Assembly (NCBI GenBank): GCA_009782565.1
Contig: WRIU01000002.1
Coordinates: 218,470 to 282,469, forward strand
DNA length: 64,000 nt
From: Betaproteobacteria bacterium
GTDB lineage: Bacteria; Pseudomonadota; Gammaproteobacteria; Burkholderiales; Rhodocyclaceae
Direction: 5' to 3'
Both the position numbers and the translations under genes were made by a program. Positions 12,151 through 24,118 of the stretch are shown here, one piece after another (within the stretch, counting starts at the first letter, position 1; each line of letters starts with the position of its first letter). The notes beneath the pieces are model-generated. The model ran no database searches, was not told where the DNA came from, and saw nothing but the letters and a program-made list of their open reading frames with translations.

Positions 12151-12798
12151 ATGTTGCGTACCCGGATAAAAATTTGCGGCCTCACCCGGCCACAGGATGT
12201 CATCGCGGCGGTTGATGCGGGAGCCGATGCGGTCGGCTTCGTGTTCTACCCGCCCAGTCCGCGCAATGTCTCGTTCGAGCAGGCCGCCGCGCTGGCGGAT
12301 TTGTTGCCGCCTTTTGTCACGGCGGTGGGGCTGTTTGTCGACCCGGAGGCTGAATTCGTGGCCGGGGCATTGCGCCATGTACCTCTGCAATGGCTTCAGT
12401 TTCATGGCGACGAGAGCGATGCGCGATGCGCGGCCTTGTCCACGATTCCCGGTACGGGTCGCCGTTTGCCCTGGATCAAGGCGGCTCGGATGCGTCCCGG
12501 AGTTGATCTGCTAGAATTCTCTATTTCCCATCCCGGCGCCCGTGGTTTGTTGCTCGACGCTTTCGTCGAAGGGTATGGCGGTAGCGGCAAGACGTTCGAC
12601 TGGTCGTTGGTTCCCCCAGGGCTGGGGCGTCCGCTGGTGCTCTCCGGAGGACTCGACCCCGGCAACGTGGGCGAAGCCATCCATAGGTTGCGCCCTTGGG
12701 CGGTCGACGTGTCGAGTGGGGTAGAAGTGGCAAAAGGAATCAAGGACGCAGCGAAAATCGCTGCGTTCGTCACAGGAGTTCGCAACGCCGATGGCTGA
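12151..12798 (+). CDS. trpF: Phosphoribosylanthranilate isomerase
   Basis: [54 protein letters not shown]. Confidence 0.96.
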   Translation: MLRTRIKICGLTRPQDVIAAVDAGADAVGFVFYPPSPRNVSFEQAAALADLLPPFVTAVGLFVDPEAEFVAGALRHVPLQWLQFHGDESDARCAALSTIPGTGRRLPWIKAARMRPGVDLLEFSISHPGARGLLLDAFVEGYGGSGKTFDWSLVPPGLGRPLVLSGGLDPGNVGEAIHRLRPWAVDVSSGVEVAKGIKDAAKIAAFVTGVRNADG

Positions 12799-13999
12799 TG
12801 GTCAGCATTCGTTTCCCGACGCGCAGGGGCATTTTGGCCCATATGGCGGTATTTTCGTCGCCGAGACGCTCATGCCCGCGCTGGAGGAATTGCGAGCGGC
12901 CTTTGAGGCGTGCCGCGAGGATCAAACTTTCATCGCCGAGCTTGAGCACGAGCTTCGCCATTACGTTGGGCGGCCAAGCCCGATTTACCATGCCCGGCGG
13001 CTTTCCGAAAAACTGGGCGGGGCGCAGATACTTCTGAAGCGCGAAGACCTCAATCACACGGGAGCGCACAAGGTCAACAACTGCATCGGGCAGGCGCTGC
13101 TGGCCAAACGCATGGGCAAGCCCAGGGTGATTGCCGAGACCGGCGCGGGGCAGCACGGCGTGGCGACGGCTACCGTGGCAGCCCGCTACGGCTTCGAGTG
13201 CGTGGTCTATATGGGTTCCGAAGACGTGAAACGGCAGGCCGCCAACGTCTATCGCATGAAGCTCCTGGGGGCGAGCGTGGTTCCGGTGGAATCCGGCTCG
13301 AAGACGCTCAAGGATGCGCTCAACGAGGCCATGCGCGATTGGGTGACGAATGTCTCCGGCACTTTCTACATCATCGGCACGGTGGCCGGGCCGCATCCTT
13401 ATCCGATGATGGTGCGCGAATTCCAGACGGTGATCGGAAGGGAGTGCCTGACGCAGATGGTGGAGGGATTCGGACGCCAGCCGGACATGGTGATTGCCTG
13501 CGTGGGGGGCGGTTCCAACTCAATAGGCATTTTCCATCCCTATATCCCCTTTGATGATGTGCGTCTGCTGGGTGTCGAGGCAGCCGGGGAGGGGATAGAG
13601 ACGGGTCGGCACTCCGCGCCGCTGACGTCCAATGCCAGGGCAGGGGTTCTGCACGGCAACCGCACTTACGTGATGCAGGACGAAAACGGGCAGGTCATCG
13701 AGACCCATTCCATTTCCGCTGGGCTGGATTATCCGGCTGTGGGGCCGGAACATGCGTGGCTGAAAGACAGTGGCCGTGCCGAATACCTGGCCGTGACCGA
13801 TACCGAGGCGCTCGACGCGTTCCACGCGCTTTGTCGCCTTGAAGGCATCATTCCGGCGCTGGAGTCCGCGCATGCCTTGGCGCAGGCCATGAAGCTTGCG
13901 CCTGGGCTTGCCCGCGACAAACTCCTGCTGGTCTGCCTTTCCGGGCGCGGCGACAAGGATATGCACACCGTAGCCGAGCGTTCAGGCATCCAGTTCTGA
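12791..13999 (+). CDS. trpB: Tryptophan synthase beta chain
   Basis: [56 protein letters not shown]. Confidence 0.98.
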   Translation: MADGQHSFPDAQGHFGPYGGIFVAETLMPALEELRAAFEACREDQTFIAELEHELRHYVGRPSPIYHARRLSEKLGGAQILLKREDLNHTGAHKVNNCIGQALLAKRMGKPRVIAETGAGQHGVATATVAARYGFECVVYMGSEDVKRQAANVYRMKLLGASVVPVESGSKTLKDALNEAMRDWVTNVSGTFYIIGTVAGPHPYPMMVREFQTVIGRECLTQMVEGFGRQPDMVIACVGGGSNSIGIFHPYIPFDDVRLLGVEAAGEGIETGRHSAPLTSNARAGVLHGNRTYVMQDENGQVIETHSISAGLDYPAVGPEHAWLKDSGRAEYLAVTDTEALDAFHALCRLEGIIPALESAHALAQAMKLAPGLARDKLLLVCLSGRGDKDMHTVAERSGIQF

Positions 14000-14024
14000 A
14001 CTTCTCGCGCCCACACAGGTTTTT

Positions 14025-14840
14025 ATGTCCAGAATTCAAATCACTTTCCAACGTTTGCAGGCCGAAGGCCGTAAGGCGCTGATCCCTTTCATCACTGCGG
14101 GCGACCCGGATGATGAGTTGACCTTGCCGCTGATGCGCTCGCTGATCAAGGCCGGGGCCGACATTATCGAACTCGGTGTGCCGTTTTCCGACCCGATGGC
14201 CGACGGCCCCGTCATCCAGCGGGCCTCGGAACGGGCATTGGCCAAGGGCATGAGCCTCGCCCGTGTGCTCGGCATCGTTCGCGCTTTCCGCGCGGAAGAT
14301 ACGGCTACTCCGGTCGTGCTGATGGGTTATGCCAATCCCATCGAGGCGATGGGTTTTGGCGCGTTTGCCGAGGCGGCCAGACAGGCGGGCGTCGATGGTG
14401 TGCTGGTGGTCGATTACCCGCCCGAGGAATGCGCGGAATTTACCGCAAGTGTGCGCGCCGCCGGGATCGACCAGATTTTCCTGCTTGCGCCGACTTCTTC
14501 CGAACAGCGTTTCCGCGAAGTCGCGCAAGCGGGCAGCGGCTATCTCTATTACGTCTCCCTCAAGGGCGTGACGGGTGCGGCAAGCCTCGATTTCGACGAA
14601 ATCGCCAGCCGCATCCCGCGCATCCGTGCCGTGGCGGGGATGCCGGTGGGGGTGGGTTTCGGCATCCGTGACGCCGAAACCGCGAAAAGGATAGGCATGC
14701 TGGCCGACGCGGTGGTGATCGGCAGCCGCATCGTCCAGGAAATCGAGGCAAGCCCGCGTGAGCGGGTTTGTGCCAATGTTGAAACGTTCGTGCGCGGAAT
14801 TCGTGTCGCGCTCGATGAACTTGCCGGAGCATATTCATGA
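14025..14840 (+). CDS. trpA: Tryptophan synthase alpha chain
   Basis: [38 protein letters not shown]. Confidence 0.98.
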   Translation: MSRIQITFQRLQAEGRKALIPFITAGDPDDELTLPLMRSLIKAGADIIELGVPFSDPMADGPVIQRASERALAKGMSLARVLGIVRAFRAEDTATPVVLMGYANPIEAMGFGAFAEAARQAGVDGVLVVDYPPEECAEFTASVRAAGIDQIFLLAPTSSEQRFREVAQAGSGYLYYVSLKGVTGAASLDFDEIASRIPRIRAVAGMPVGVGFGIRDAETAKRIGMLADAVVIGSRIVQEIEASPRERVCANVETFVRGIRVALDELAGAYS

Positions 14841-15709
14841 GTTGGCTGCAAAAACTGCTCCCTCCCCGGATTAAGCGCGATGAAGGCGCGGTACGCAACA
14901 AGTCGATTCCGGAAGGGCTGTGGATCAAATGTCCGGCCTGCGAGGCAGTGCTCTATCACTCCGACCTCGAAAGCAACCTGCATGTTTGCCCCAAGTGCGG
15001 GCATCACTTGCGTATCAGTGCGCGCGAGCGGTTCGATCTGCTGCTCGATGCTGAAGACCGCCTCGAAATCGGTAGTGAAATAACTCCCGTCGATTCGCTC
15101 AAGTTCAAGGATTCGCGCAAGTATACGGAACGCCTGTCGGCGGCGGCAAAAGGGACGGACGAGACTGAGGCGATGCTGGTCATGCAAGGCACAGTGCTTG
15201 GTGTGCCGCTGGTCGTGGCCTGTTTTGAATTCGATTTTCTCGGTGGCTCAATGGGCTCGGTGGTCGGGGAGCGTTTCGTGCGGGGCGTCCGCGTAGCGCT
15301 CGATCAGCGCTTGCCTTTCATCTGCATCACGGCTTCCGGCGGGGCGAGAATGCAGGAAGGTCTATTTTCGCTGATGCAGATGGCCAAGACGACGGCGGCC
15401 ATCACCCAACTCGCCCAGCGCGGGCTGCCGTTCATCACCTTGCTGACCGATCCGACGATGGGTGGGGTGTCGGCGAGTTTTGCCTTCATGGGCGATGTGG
15501 TGATTGCCGAACCCGGCGCACTGATTGGTTTCGCTGGCCCACGGGTGATCGAACAGACTGTGCGCGAAAAGCTGCCGGAAGGTTTTCAGCGTTCCGAGTT
15601 CCTGCTTGAAAAAGGCGCGATCGACATGATCGTCGACCGTCGGCAGTTGCGCGAGTGTTTGGCCGAACTTCTCAATCTTCTCAATCGGCAACCGGCTGTC
15701 CATGCCTGA
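14837..15709 (+). CDS. accD: Acetyl-CoA carboxylase carboxyltransferase beta subunit
   Basis: Zn finger [56 protein letters not shown]. Confidence 0.97.
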   Translation: MSWLQKLLPPRIKRDEGAVRNKSIPEGLWIKCPACEAVLYHSDLESNLHVCPKCGHHLRISARERFDLLLDAEDRLEIGSEITPVDSLKFKDSRKYTERLSAAAKGTDETEAMLVMQGTVLGVPLVVACFEFDFLGGSMGSVVGERFVRGVRVALDQRLPFICITASGGARMQEGLFSLMQMAKTTAAITQLAQRGLPFITLLTDPTMGGVSASFAFMGDVVIAEPGALIGFAGPRVIEQTVREKLPEGFQRSEFLLEKGAIDMIVDRRQLRECLAELLNLLNRQPAVHA

Positions 15710-17030
15710 TTCGTGCGGTGACGGGGAAGGCCCGGCGACGCTGTCCGGCTGGCTCGAATTGCTTGAGGCGCGGCATGGCGCGTCCATTTGCCTCGGCCTG
15801 GAACGTGTCTCGGAAGTGCTTGCCGTGCTGGGTTCCAGTTCCAGCGCGCTCGTGATTGCCGTAGGCGGCACAAACGGCAAAGGCTCGATCTGCGCCATGC
15901 TCGAAGCCATTCTGTGTGCCGAAGGCTATCGCGTTGGGCGCTATACCTCGCCCCATCTGCTGCGCTACAACGAGCGGGTGCACATCGAAGGCGTCGAGGT
16001 CGGCGACGAAGTGCTGGCGGCTGCTTTTGCCGATGTTGAAACGGCGCGCGGCAATGTGCCGCTGACCTATTTTGAGCATGGTACGCTGGCGGCTTGGCAG
16101 GTGTTCTGCGCGGCGCGGCTCGATGTCATCATCCTCGAAGTTGGCTTGGGTGGACGGCTCGATGCGGTCAACGCTGTTGATGCCGATTGCGCCATCGTCT
16201 CCGGGGTAGCGATGGATCACATGGATTATCTCGGCGATACGCGCGAGGCCATCGGTTTTGAGAAAGCAGGCATTTTCCGTGCTGGATGCCCGGCAATCTG
16301 CGGCGACCCGGAGCCGCCGCAAAGCCTTATCGAACACGCGCGGGCGATTGGCGCGGAGCTTTGGGTTTGCGGGCGCGATTTCGGTTTCAAGGGCGGGCAT
16401 CAGCAATGGAGCTACTGGCGTAACGAAATGCCGTGCTCCGCGCGCCGCGAAGCCCGGATCAATCGCGGCGGGCTGGCCTACCCGGCCCTGCGCGGCGCAA
16501 ACCAGCTTTTCAACGCGGCTTCGGTGATGGCCGCGCTTGATGCCTTGCGCTCACGCATCCCGGTATCCATGCAGGCGATTCGGCAGGGTTTGATGCGGGT
16601 CGAACTGCCGGGGCGTTTCCAGGTGTTGCCGGGGCAACCCCTGGTGGTGCTCGACGTGGCTCATAATCCGCAGGCGGTGGAAGTTCTGGCTGAAAATCTC
16701 GATGGGCTTGGATTTGCCCCCGAAACCTGGGCGGTATTCGGCATGCTTGCCGACAAGGACGTGGAGGGCGTCGCGGAGCGCATGAGCGCGCGTGTCGACC
16801 ATTGGTTGCCCTGTAGCCTGTCCGGCCACAGGGGGCTGGATTCCGAGACGTTGACGGGGCGCTTGCGTGCAGCAGGGGTGGAGAGGCGCAAAATTGCGGA
16901 AGGCTTTGCGACGCCTGCCGAAGCATTCGCGCAAGCGCGGGAACACGCAGCCGCAAATGATAGAATCGTGGTGTTCGGTTCCTTCCTGACCGTGGCGGAT
17001 GTACTGGCGGCAATTCAAGATCGCCGCTGA
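15702..17030 (+). CDS. folC: Dihydrofolate synthase / folylpolyglutamate synthase
   Basis: [43 protein letters not shown]. Confidence 0.94.
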   Translation: MPDSCGDGEGPATLSGWLELLEARHGASICLGLERVSEVLAVLGSSSSALVIAVGGTNGKGSICAMLEAILCAEGYRVGRYTSPHLLRYNERVHIEGVEVGDEVLAAAFADVETARGNVPLTYFEHGTLAAWQVFCAARLDVIILEVGLGGRLDAVNAVDADCAIVSGVAMDHMDYLGDTREAIGFEKAGIFRAGCPAICGDPEPPQSLIEHARAIGAELWVCGRDFGFKGGHQQWSYWRNEMPCSARREARINRGGLAYPALRGANQLFNAASVMAALDALRSRIPVSMQAIRQGLMRVELPGRFQVLPGQPLVVLDVAHNPQAVEVLAENLDGLGFAPETWAVFGMLADKDVEGVAERMSARVDHWLPCSLSGHRGLDSETLTGRLRAAGVERRKIAEGFATPAEAFAQAREHAAANDRIVVFGSFLTVADVLAAIQDRR

Positions 17031-17058
17031 CGCGCGATGTACCAATAAGGGGTTCAAG

Positions 17059-17781
17059 GTGAGTGATTTTCCGGCAAGCGACGCAGACGACCTCGAAATC
17101 AAGAAACGGGCGCGCCGCCGCCTCGTAGGGGCGACAGTTCTGGCGCTGCTGGCGGTGGTTGTGTTGCCGCTGGCGATCAGGGACGGCGAAGCGCCGCGCA
17201 CTGTGCCTGACATGCAGGTTTCCATTCCTGAGCGGGATGAGCTTGAATTGCCTCCGCCCGTGCCTGAGGACGATTTTGAATCCGCCAGGGTCGTCATTGA
17301 ACCGGATGCCGTTTCGGGCGAGCCCGGATTCCCCGTCGAAATGCCTCCCTCCTTGCCAGAGCCGCCTTCTCCGCCATCGGCGTCCCTGCCGCCGGAGCAG
17401 CGCGCTCCTACTCCGCCCGTCCAATCATCCGGAGAACATCGGCCTCCGCCATCCCGTCCGGGCACCATCGAAAAGGAAACCGAGGCTGCGCGGGCGCTTG
17501 CCTTGCTCAATGACTCTTCTCCCGCAAAGGAAACTGAAACAGGCGGAAAAGCGGGCAAGAAGGTACAGGGGCAGGTCTTCGTCCAGGTTGCTTCCTTCGG
17601 TAAAGCGGACAGAGCCGCCAAGCAGGTGCAAGAACTGAAAAAGCAGGGCTTTGCCGCGTACGCTGAAAAGGCAGGTAAGGTGACGCGGGTTCGTATCGGC
17701 CCGTTGCCCCGGAGCGAAGGGGAACAGGCCGTGGCGCGCCTGAAGGCTCAGGGTCATAACGCGATGTTGTCATTGCGCTGA
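17059..17781 (+). CDS. dedD: SPOR-domain protein (DedD-like), GTG start
   Basis: N-terminal TM (RRRLVGATVLALLAVVVLPLAI), Pro-rich linker, C-terminal SPOR domain VQVASFGKADRAAKQVQELKKQGFAAY...RVRIGPL. Confidence 0.8.
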   Translation: MSDFPASDADDLEIKKRARRRLVGATVLALLAVVVLPLAIRDGEAPRTVPDMQVSIPERDELELPPPVPEDDFESARVVIEPDAVSGEPGFPVEMPPSLPEPPSPPSASLPPEQRAPTPPVQSSGEHRPPPSRPGTIEKETEAARALALLNDSSPAKETETGGKAGKKVQGQVFVQVASFGKADRAAKQVQELKKQGFAAYAEKAGKVTRVRIGPLPRSEGEQAVARLKAQGHNAMLSLR

Positions 17782-17811
17782 ACATTGGACATTTAACGCC
17801 GAGTTTCAGCG

Positions 17812-18306
17812 ATGACAGTTTTCGATTACGCGTTCCTGTCTATTCTCGGACTGTCGGCCACGCTGGGATTATGGCGGGGGCTGACAAGCGAGGTTCTAGG
17901 GCTGGCAGGTTTGGTTCTGGCCTTGGTTACGGCAACCCATTATGCCGATGTTGCGGCGCACCAGTTTGAAAACATGATCGACGACCCGCGTGCTCGCGTG
18001 GCTGCGGCATTCGCGCTGATTCTTTTCGCCGTATTGTTGGTGGTGTCGCTGGCAAAACTTTTTTTGCGGCGTCTGCTGTGCACAGTAGGATTGGGCGCGA
18101 CAGACAGGTTTTTTGGAGCTGTGTTCGGCATTGTCCGGGGCCTGATGATCGTTTTGATCGTGGTCTGGGTTGGCGGCCTGATCGGCATGTCGCGTGAACC
18201 GTGGTGGGAGCGGGCACTGTTCGCGCCGCTGCTGGAAAAAGCGGTGAGCAGGATCGAACCGTGGCTGCCGGACATTGATTCGGCAGTCGATGACATTCTC
18301 AAATAG
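17812..18306 (+). CDS. cvpA: CvpA family colicin V production protein
   Basis: Four-TM CvpA pattern ([30 protein letters not shown]); located directly upstream of purF. Confidence 0.92.
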   Translation: MTVFDYAFLSILGLSATLGLWRGLTSEVLGLAGLVLALVTATHYADVAAHQFENMIDDPRARVAAAFALILFAVLLVVSLAKLFLRRLLCTVGLGATDRFFGAVFGIVRGLMIVLIVVWVGGLIGMSREPWWERALFAPLLEKAVSRIEPWLPDIDSAVDDILK

Positions 18307-18317
18307 GGTGGTATTTC

Positions 18318-19856
18318 ATGTGCGGGATTCTCGGAGTCGTAGCGGCCTCTCCAGTCAACCAGTTGCTCTATGATGGGTTGCTGGTATTGCAACATCGCGG
18401 GCAGGACGCGGCGGGTATCGCCACTGCGGAGGGTAACCGTTTTTTCATGCACAAGGCATCCGGCTTGGTGCGTGATGTCTTTCGCACCCGCAACATGCGT
18501 AACCTCGTTGGTAACTGGGGAATTGGGCATGTGCGTTACCCCACGGCGGGTTCGGCGTTCAATGTTGCCGAGGCGCAGCCTTTCTACGTCAATTCGCCTT
18601 TCGGGCTGCTTCTGGCGCATAACGGGAACCTGACCAATTCGGAGGCGCTCAAGCGCGAGATATTTCTCTCTGACCGCCGCCACATCAACACCAATTCCGA
18701 TTCCGAAGTGCTGCTCAACGTGCTGGCGCATGAGATGGAAGACGCGGCAGGTGGCCCCAGGCTCGATGAGGCGGCGATATTCCGCGCCGTAGTGGGCGTG
18801 TACCGGCGTTGCCGGGGCGCTTACGCGGCTGTGGCGATGATTGCAGGTTATGGGTTGCTGGCTTTTCGTGACCCGTATGGCATTCGCCCCTTGGTGATCG
18901 GCAAGAAAGAATTGCCGGACGGCACGGTCGAATGGTTGGTCGCTTCCGAATCCGTCGCGCTCGATACCTTAGGGTTCAGGCTCTTGCGTGACCTTGCGCC
19001 GGGCGAGGCAGTGCTGATCGACACGGAAGGTAATTTCCGCAGCCGCGTGTGCGCGGCAAGAACCGTAGACGCGCCGTGCATGTTCGAATACGTCTATCTC
19101 GCGAGACCCGATTCCATCATGGATGGCGTATCGGTGTATGAAGCGCGCCTCAAGATGGGGGAATTCCTTGCCGAGAAAATGAAGCGCACCATGCCGCATG
19201 CGGGCATTGATGTCGTGATTCCAATTCCTGATTCAAGCCGCCCTTCGGCGCAGGAAATGGCGTTGCGGCTGGGGCTGCCGTATCGCGAAGGCTTCGTCAA
19301 AAACCGCTACATTGGCCGGACTTTCATCATGCCAGGACAGTCCTTGCGAAAGAAATCCGTGCGCCAGAAGCTCAACACCATTCATCAGGAATTCAAAGGC
19401 AAGAGCGTACTGCTGGTCGACGATTCCATCGTGCGCGGTACGACCAGCAAGGAAATCATCAATATGGCACGCGAGGCGGGTGCGGCCAGGGTGTACATAG
19501 CTTCCGCCGCGCCGCCGGTGCGTCACGCGAATGTTTACGGCATCGACATGCCGACGCGCATTGAGCTCATTGCGAATGACCGTACCGAAGACGAGATTCG
19601 CCGTGAGATAGGTGCGGACGGCCTGCTTTACCAGGATCTCGATGATCTCAAGGCATCCGTGCGTGCGATCAACCCTGTGATTCAGTTTTTCGAGACTTCC
19701 TGTTTCGATGGCGACTACATCACTGGCGACATTACTCCCGAGTATCTTTCCGGGGTCGAAAACCAGGACAGCAGCCAGGATTTCGGTATGGCGACCGATA
19801 TTTTTGGTGACGGTGGCCAACTCGGCCTCAATCTGATCGACCAGGAAGACCGCTAA
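18318..19856 (+). CDS. purF: Amidophosphoribosyltransferase
   Basis: MCGILGVV N-terminal nucleophile Cys; [19 protein letters not shown] motif. Confidence 0.98.
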   Translation: MCGILGVVAASPVNQLLYDGLLVLQHRGQDAAGIATAEGNRFFMHKASGLVRDVFRTRNMRNLVGNWGIGHVRYPTAGSAFNVAEAQPFYVNSPFGLLLAHNGNLTNSEALKREIFLSDRRHINTNSDSEVLLNVLAHEMEDAAGGPRLDEAAIFRAVVGVYRRCRGAYAAVAMIAGYGLLAFRDPYGIRPLVIGKKELPDGTVEWLVASESVALDTLGFRLLRDLAPGEAVLIDTEGNFRSRVCAARTVDAPCMFEYVYLARPDSIMDGVSVYEARLKMGEFLAEKMKRTMPHAGIDVVIPIPDSSRPSAQEMALRLGLPYREGFVKNRYIGRTFIMPGQSLRKKSVRQKLNTIHQEFKGKSVLLVDDSIVRGTTSKEIINMAREAGAARVYIASAAPPVRHANVYGIDMPTRIELIANDRTEDEIRREIGADGLLYQDLDDLKASVRAINPVIQFFETSCFDGDYITGDITPEYLSGVENQDSSQDFGMATDIFGDGGQLGLNLIDQEDR

Positions 19857-20365
19857 GATTTGCCCGGTTTTTTGCCGGGAAAGAGGCGGCGAGCACAGCC
19901 GCAAAAAATATTCTGTGAAAATATTCACAGATACATAATTGTTGGAGTAAACTTCTCGCCTGTTTCATATCGCTGGAACAGAGGGGAATGATGTGCTGAA
20001 CGGGCTTTTTGAGTCCGCATACAAGGCGCTTGTGGTCTGTCCCGCGCCGGAAAGCCGGTTGTTTCCCCTTTTGCATATTTTGCGGATAGCATAAGGATGA
20101 CTTTCCCATGTTGACCTTTGACGAGCGCCCGCATTTGCCGTTTTCCTGCGTCTCCGACGAAACGCAGGCCATCGTTCGGACTTACAGCGCCATTTGTACC
20201 CCCGGGTTTTTTGTTGGTTTCAACACTTTGCTGGTGAAACCACAACTCCGGAACGGTTTAGATGCTTTGCAAAGTAGCCCGGCTTCGCCAGAAATCCGGT
20301 ACAGCCTTTCGCCCTGATGGGTTTGACGCAAAGCAGGAATAATCGAGAGAGGGGGATATTGAATT

Positions 20366-20677
20366 ATGAAAATGGCGTATAAAGTATATTACCGCAGGTT
20401 GATCGCTGGTTCCCTGTTTATCCTGGGTCTATTTTTCCTGTGGTCCCTTGTCCAAGCGTCTGATCTGGCAGGTGCAGTCACAGCGGTTCTTTTGACGATT
20501 ACCCTTGGTATCTGGCTTGGAGCATCCATGCCGGGAATCTTATTGTGCGTCATGACTTCGTCCTGCCTGATGGGGTACGGGCTGTTTGTGCGTAAAAGAT
20601 ATGCCCTCATGCTTTTCTGGAGTGGCTTTGCCCTGTTCTTCCTGGCAGGGATGATGGGGCTGGGGACTCGCTACTGA
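20366..20677 (+). CDS. Hypothetical small membrane protein
   Basis: 103-aa ORF with three hydrophobic segments; RBS-like gagaggggg upstream. Confidence 0.5.
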   Translation: MKMAYKVYYRRLIAGSLFILGLFFLWSLVQASDLAGAVTAVLLTITLGIWLGASMPGILLCVMTSSCLMGYGLFVRKRYALMLFWSGFALFFLAGMMGLGTRY

Positions 20678-20947
20678 CCGCATATCCATCCCTCTTCCGC
20701 TTGCAATAGAAGGGGGCGGGATGGTCAATGTACGATTTTTCCGTTCACAGCCTGCCCTCCCATGTGGCGCATCCGCCTGATGAATGTCTACCATTCCTGA
20801 TTCATCTGTGCCCTTGTGACACAATATATAGCTGCCTGGATGTTTGGTGGCTGCCGGTTTTTCGCGCCTGCCTGCTTGTCGGGAGGAAAGAGGGCGCGTT
20901 CAGGCTGATTTTCCAGACTGTTTTGATTGTTTTTATCAGGAGTGAGC

Positions 20948-22357
20948 ATGAATCCTCAAGATGTCATGAAGTTGATCCAGGAAAACGAGGTCAGTTTCGT
21001 TGACTACCGTTTTACCGATACCATCGGCAAGGAGCAGCACGTCAGTGTGCCGGTTTCCGCTTTTGAAGAGGAAGCGTTCGAGCACGGCCTCATGTTTGAC
21101 GGCTCTTCGATGGCCGGATGGAAAGGTATCCAGGCTTCCGACATGATGCTGCTCCCGGATGCTGAATCTGCCTACATCGACCCTTTTTTCGATGAAACCA
21201 CCCTGGTACTGACTTGCGACATTGTTGAGCCGTCCGATGGCAAGGGGTATGACCGTGACCCACGCTCCGTCGCCAAGCGCGCCGAAGCCTACCTGAAGAG
21301 CACCGGCGTCGGCGATACCGCTTATTTCGGGCCGGAACCTGAATTCTTCATCTTCGACGCCGTCGAATGGTCGGTCGATATGTCCGGTTCTTCCGTCAAG
21401 ATATTTTCCGAAGAAGCGGCCTGGTCGACAGCCGAAAAGTACGAAGGGGGCAATCTCGGACACCGCCCGCGCGTCAAGGGGGGGTATTTCCCCGTGCCGC
21501 CGGTCGATAGCCTCAACGACATCCGGGCCGCGATGGTCTTGGCGCTTGAGAGTATCGGTGTGCCGGTTGAAGTGCACCACCACGAAGTAGCTAATGCCGG
21601 ACAGTGCGAGATCGGAACCCGGTTTGCCACGCTGACCCGCCGTGCCGACTGGACGCAGATGCTCAAATACGTGGTGCACAACGTCGCGCATCAGTACGGA
21701 AAGACCGCTACTTTCATGCCTAAGCCCATCGTTGGCGACAACGGTTCCGGTATGCACGTGCACCAGTCCATCTGGAAGAATGGTCAGAATCTCTTTGCGG
21801 GCAACGGTTACGCGGGTCTGTCGGAAATGGCGCTGTACTACACCGGCGGGATCATCCGCCACGCGCGCGCCCTGAACGCCATCACCAACCCCGGAACCAA
21901 CTCCTACAAGCGGTTGGTTCCCGGTTTTGAAGCTCCGGTGAAACTGGCTTACTCCGCCCGCAACCGCTCCGCTTCCATCCGCATCCCCTACGCGACCAGC
22001 CAGAAGGGTCGCCGCATCGAGGTACGTTTTCCCGACCCCACGGCCAATCCGTACCTGGCGTTCGCGGCGATGGCGATGGCAGGTCTGGATGGCATCCAGA
22101 ACAGGATTCATCCGGGAGACCCCGCCGACAAGAACCTTTACGACCTGCCGCCGGAGGAAAACGCCAAGATTCCGACCGTGTGCTCCAGCCTCGATCAGGC
22201 GCTCGATTGCCTCGATAAAGACAGGGAATTCCTGACGCGCGGTGGCGTATTCTCCAACGACTTCATCGACGCCTATATCGAACTGAAGATGGAAGAAGTC
22301 TCCCGCTATCGTATGACGACGCACCCGGTCGAATTCGACATGTACTACAGCCTTTGA
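20948..22357 (+). CDS. glnA: Type I glutamine synthetase
   Basis: [43 protein letters not shown]; adenylylation site NLYDLPPEE. Confidence 0.98.
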   Translation: MNPQDVMKLIQENEVSFVDYRFTDTIGKEQHVSVPVSAFEEEAFEHGLMFDGSSMAGWKGIQASDMMLLPDAESAYIDPFFDETTLVLTCDIVEPSDGKGYDRDPRSVAKRAEAYLKSTGVGDTAYFGPEPEFFIFDAVEWSVDMSGSSVKIFSEEAAWSTAEKYEGGNLGHRPRVKGGYFPVPPVDSLNDIRAAMVLALESIGVPVEVHHHEVANAGQCEIGTRFATLTRRADWTQMLKYVVHNVAHQYGKTATFMPKPIVGDNGSGMHVHQSIWKNGQNLFAGNGYAGLSEMALYYTGGIIRHARALNAITNPGTNSYKRLVPGFEAPVKLAYSARNRSASIRIPYATSQKGRRIEVRFPDPTANPYLAFAAMAMAGLDGIQNRIHPGDPADKNLYDLPPEENAKIPTVCSSLDQALDCLDKDREFLTRGGVFSNDFIDAYIELKMEEVSRYRMTTHPVEFDMYYSL

Positions 22358-22418
22358 ACATGCGTCGAGCGCAATCCTCGGCCTTCGAGCCGGGATGGCT
22401 TGATTCGGAGAGGCGATA

Positions 22419-22449
22419 TAAAAAAGACGGGCGTTGCCCGTCTTTTTTT
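22419..22449 (+). terminator. Rho-independent terminator after glnA
   Basis: aaaaaagacgggc gtt gcccgtctttttttg. Confidence 0.9.
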
Positions 22450-22551
22450 GCCTGATTGAGGTAAGGGTTGGCGTTTGTTCTTTTTGGCATGGTGTAGTTT
22501 TCGGCGTGGAGGGATTTTTTCCTTTTTGGGCAGACATAGAGGACTTCAGCC

Positions 22552-23055
22552 ATGAAACCCACGCGCGTCGCCGTTTCTTCATCCTTGTTTTTTCTGACGT
22601 TCGCCCTCGCGCCGTTTTCCGCTTCCGCGCAGGTGTTCAAATGCGTCGATGCCAACGGGAAAGTGACCTACAGCAATAATGGCGGCTCGGCCAAGGGGTG
22701 CAAGCAGCTCTCCAACGAACAGTCCGTTTCGACCATCTCCATGCGTCCCAATCCCTCGCCTGCGGCATTCCCAAAAGTGAGCGACGATACGCAGAGGGAA
22801 CGCGACAAGACCCGGCGTCAGATTCTGGAGAAAGAACTGGATAGCGAACAGTCTGCGCTGGAGGAGGCGCGCAAGGAACTGACTGAACAGGAAGCTACTT
22901 TTCAGGGTGGCGAGACCTTCGTAAACCGGCAGACCGGTGTAAGAGGCGTGAATTACCAGAAAAAACTTGATCGCTTGCAACCGTACAAGGATGCCGTTGG
23001 GCGGCGCGAGCGTAACATCGAGGCCTTGACCCAGGAGTTATCCGGGTTGCGTTGA
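22552..23055 (+). CDS. DUF4124 domain-containing secreted protein
   Basis: Signal peptide; QVFKCVDANGKVTYSNN DUF4124 signature; C-terminal coiled-coil. Confidence 0.75.
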   Translation: MKPTRVAVSSSLFFLTFALAPFSASAQVFKCVDANGKVTYSNNGGSAKGCKQLSNEQSVSTISMRPNPSPAAFPKVSDDTQRERDKTRRQILEKELDSEQSALEEARKELTEQEATFQGGETFVNRQTGVRGVNYQKKLDRLQPYKDAVGRRERNIEALTQELSGLR

Positions 23056-23144
23056 ACACGGAGCGTTGGGCGCAAATTTCTTTGAAGTTCCCTTCCGCGC
23101 GAACGGGGAAGGAAGAGGTTTTATTTCCGCGATTTAGCGCGTAC

Positions 23145-23855
23145 TCAATCCTTATGTCTGACAATTACGCGCTGATAAACGCCGCCAAAAAATGTTTTTT
23201 TCTCCCAGACATATTTATGGGCGTCACTTGCGTAATGGCTGATTTCATTTTTCCATAATGCTTCGGCAAATGGTTCGAGTAAATGATTGACGATTTTAAG
23301 AATATAACGAATTGGCTGCCATTTGGCCGGATTTGCATAATCGACGAAAATGGCTTTTCCATTTTTTGGTAACTTTTTTAGTATGTGATCAACAATCTGA
23401 TATTTTTTATCGTCGGGGACTTCATGCAAAAGAAAGAAACTGCATATCACATCATAGTCGATGTCCCCTTCACCGGTAAAATCGGCTGCGTCGCAGCGAA
23501 CCACCTTACACCAAGGTTTATCGGCTAATTTACGCTCTGCGTGTTCGATTTGTATTGGTGTGATGTCGGTCAGGTGGAATGCGCCTTGCGGCCCGATTTT
23601 TTCTGCGACACGTTTGACCAGGTCACCGTAAACATGTGCAACCTGCCAAACACGCATCCCTTCCTTAATTTCATTCAGGTACGCGCGCATCAGTCTTTGG
23701 TCGTTGAAAAACAATAAAACACGGACGACTATATTATGATCCAGCAGACGTACTTTCTCTGGATTAACGTATGCCCATTCGTACACTTCAGTCATGTACG
23801 CAGGAAGGTTTTCGTAATATGGGTCAGATGCCGTCAAAGTATTGTTTTGTTCCAT
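23145..23855 (-). CDS. rquA: RquA-like rhodoquinone biosynthesis enzyme (class I SAM-dependent methyltransferase fold)
   Basis: YEWAYVNP, degenerate SAM motif I WQVAHVYGDL, DITPIQIEHAERKL, SFFLLHEVPDDKK, IFVDYANPAKWQPIRY, LEPFAEALWKNEIS, KKTFFGGVYQRVIVR; these match the RquA motif layout recalled from Rhodospirillum rubrum. Confidence 0.75.
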   Translation of the reverse strand: MEQNNTLTASDPYYENLPAYMTEVYEWAYVNPEKVRLLDHNIVVRVLLFFNDQRLMRAYLNEIKEGMRVWQVAHVYGDLVKRVAEKIGPQGAFHLTDITPIQIEHAERKLADKPWCKVVRCDAADFTGEGDIDYDVICSFFLLHEVPDDKKYQIVDHILKKLPKNGKAIFVDYANPAKWQPIRYILKIVNHLLEPFAEALWKNEISHYASDAHKYVWEKKTFFGGVYQRVIVRHKD

Positions 23856-24118
23856 GATGGAAGAAAAACGTAAAAAACGAAAAGAGAAATTTATAGATTA
23901 CAGATAAATTATAAATGCACTGCAACATTAATGCAATACTTTTAAGTAAATTTTGAAATCTTAATATTGATTATTGCTTTTTTGGCGGATACGGTATAAG
24001 CGATGCGCCATAAGGAAATATGTTGTTACCATTAAAAAAATATGCTTTTTTTATAATTTTGTTCTGTCTCCCGTTCTGCGGTAAAATCCAAAACCCGCTC
24101 CGCTGGAATGGAACCGCC

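Noticed and set aside
20830-20947. Possible sigma-54/NtrC promoter of glnA
   Set aside because: No good TGGCAC-N5-TTGCA match (GG-N10-GC) found by eye
20728-21003. 91-aa ORF overlapping the glnA start
   Set aside because: Out of frame with glnA and unlikely composition; region is better read as the glnA leader/promoter
20936-22582. 548-aa minus-strand ORF opposite glnA
   Set aside because: Antisense to a certain glnA gene; no family signature
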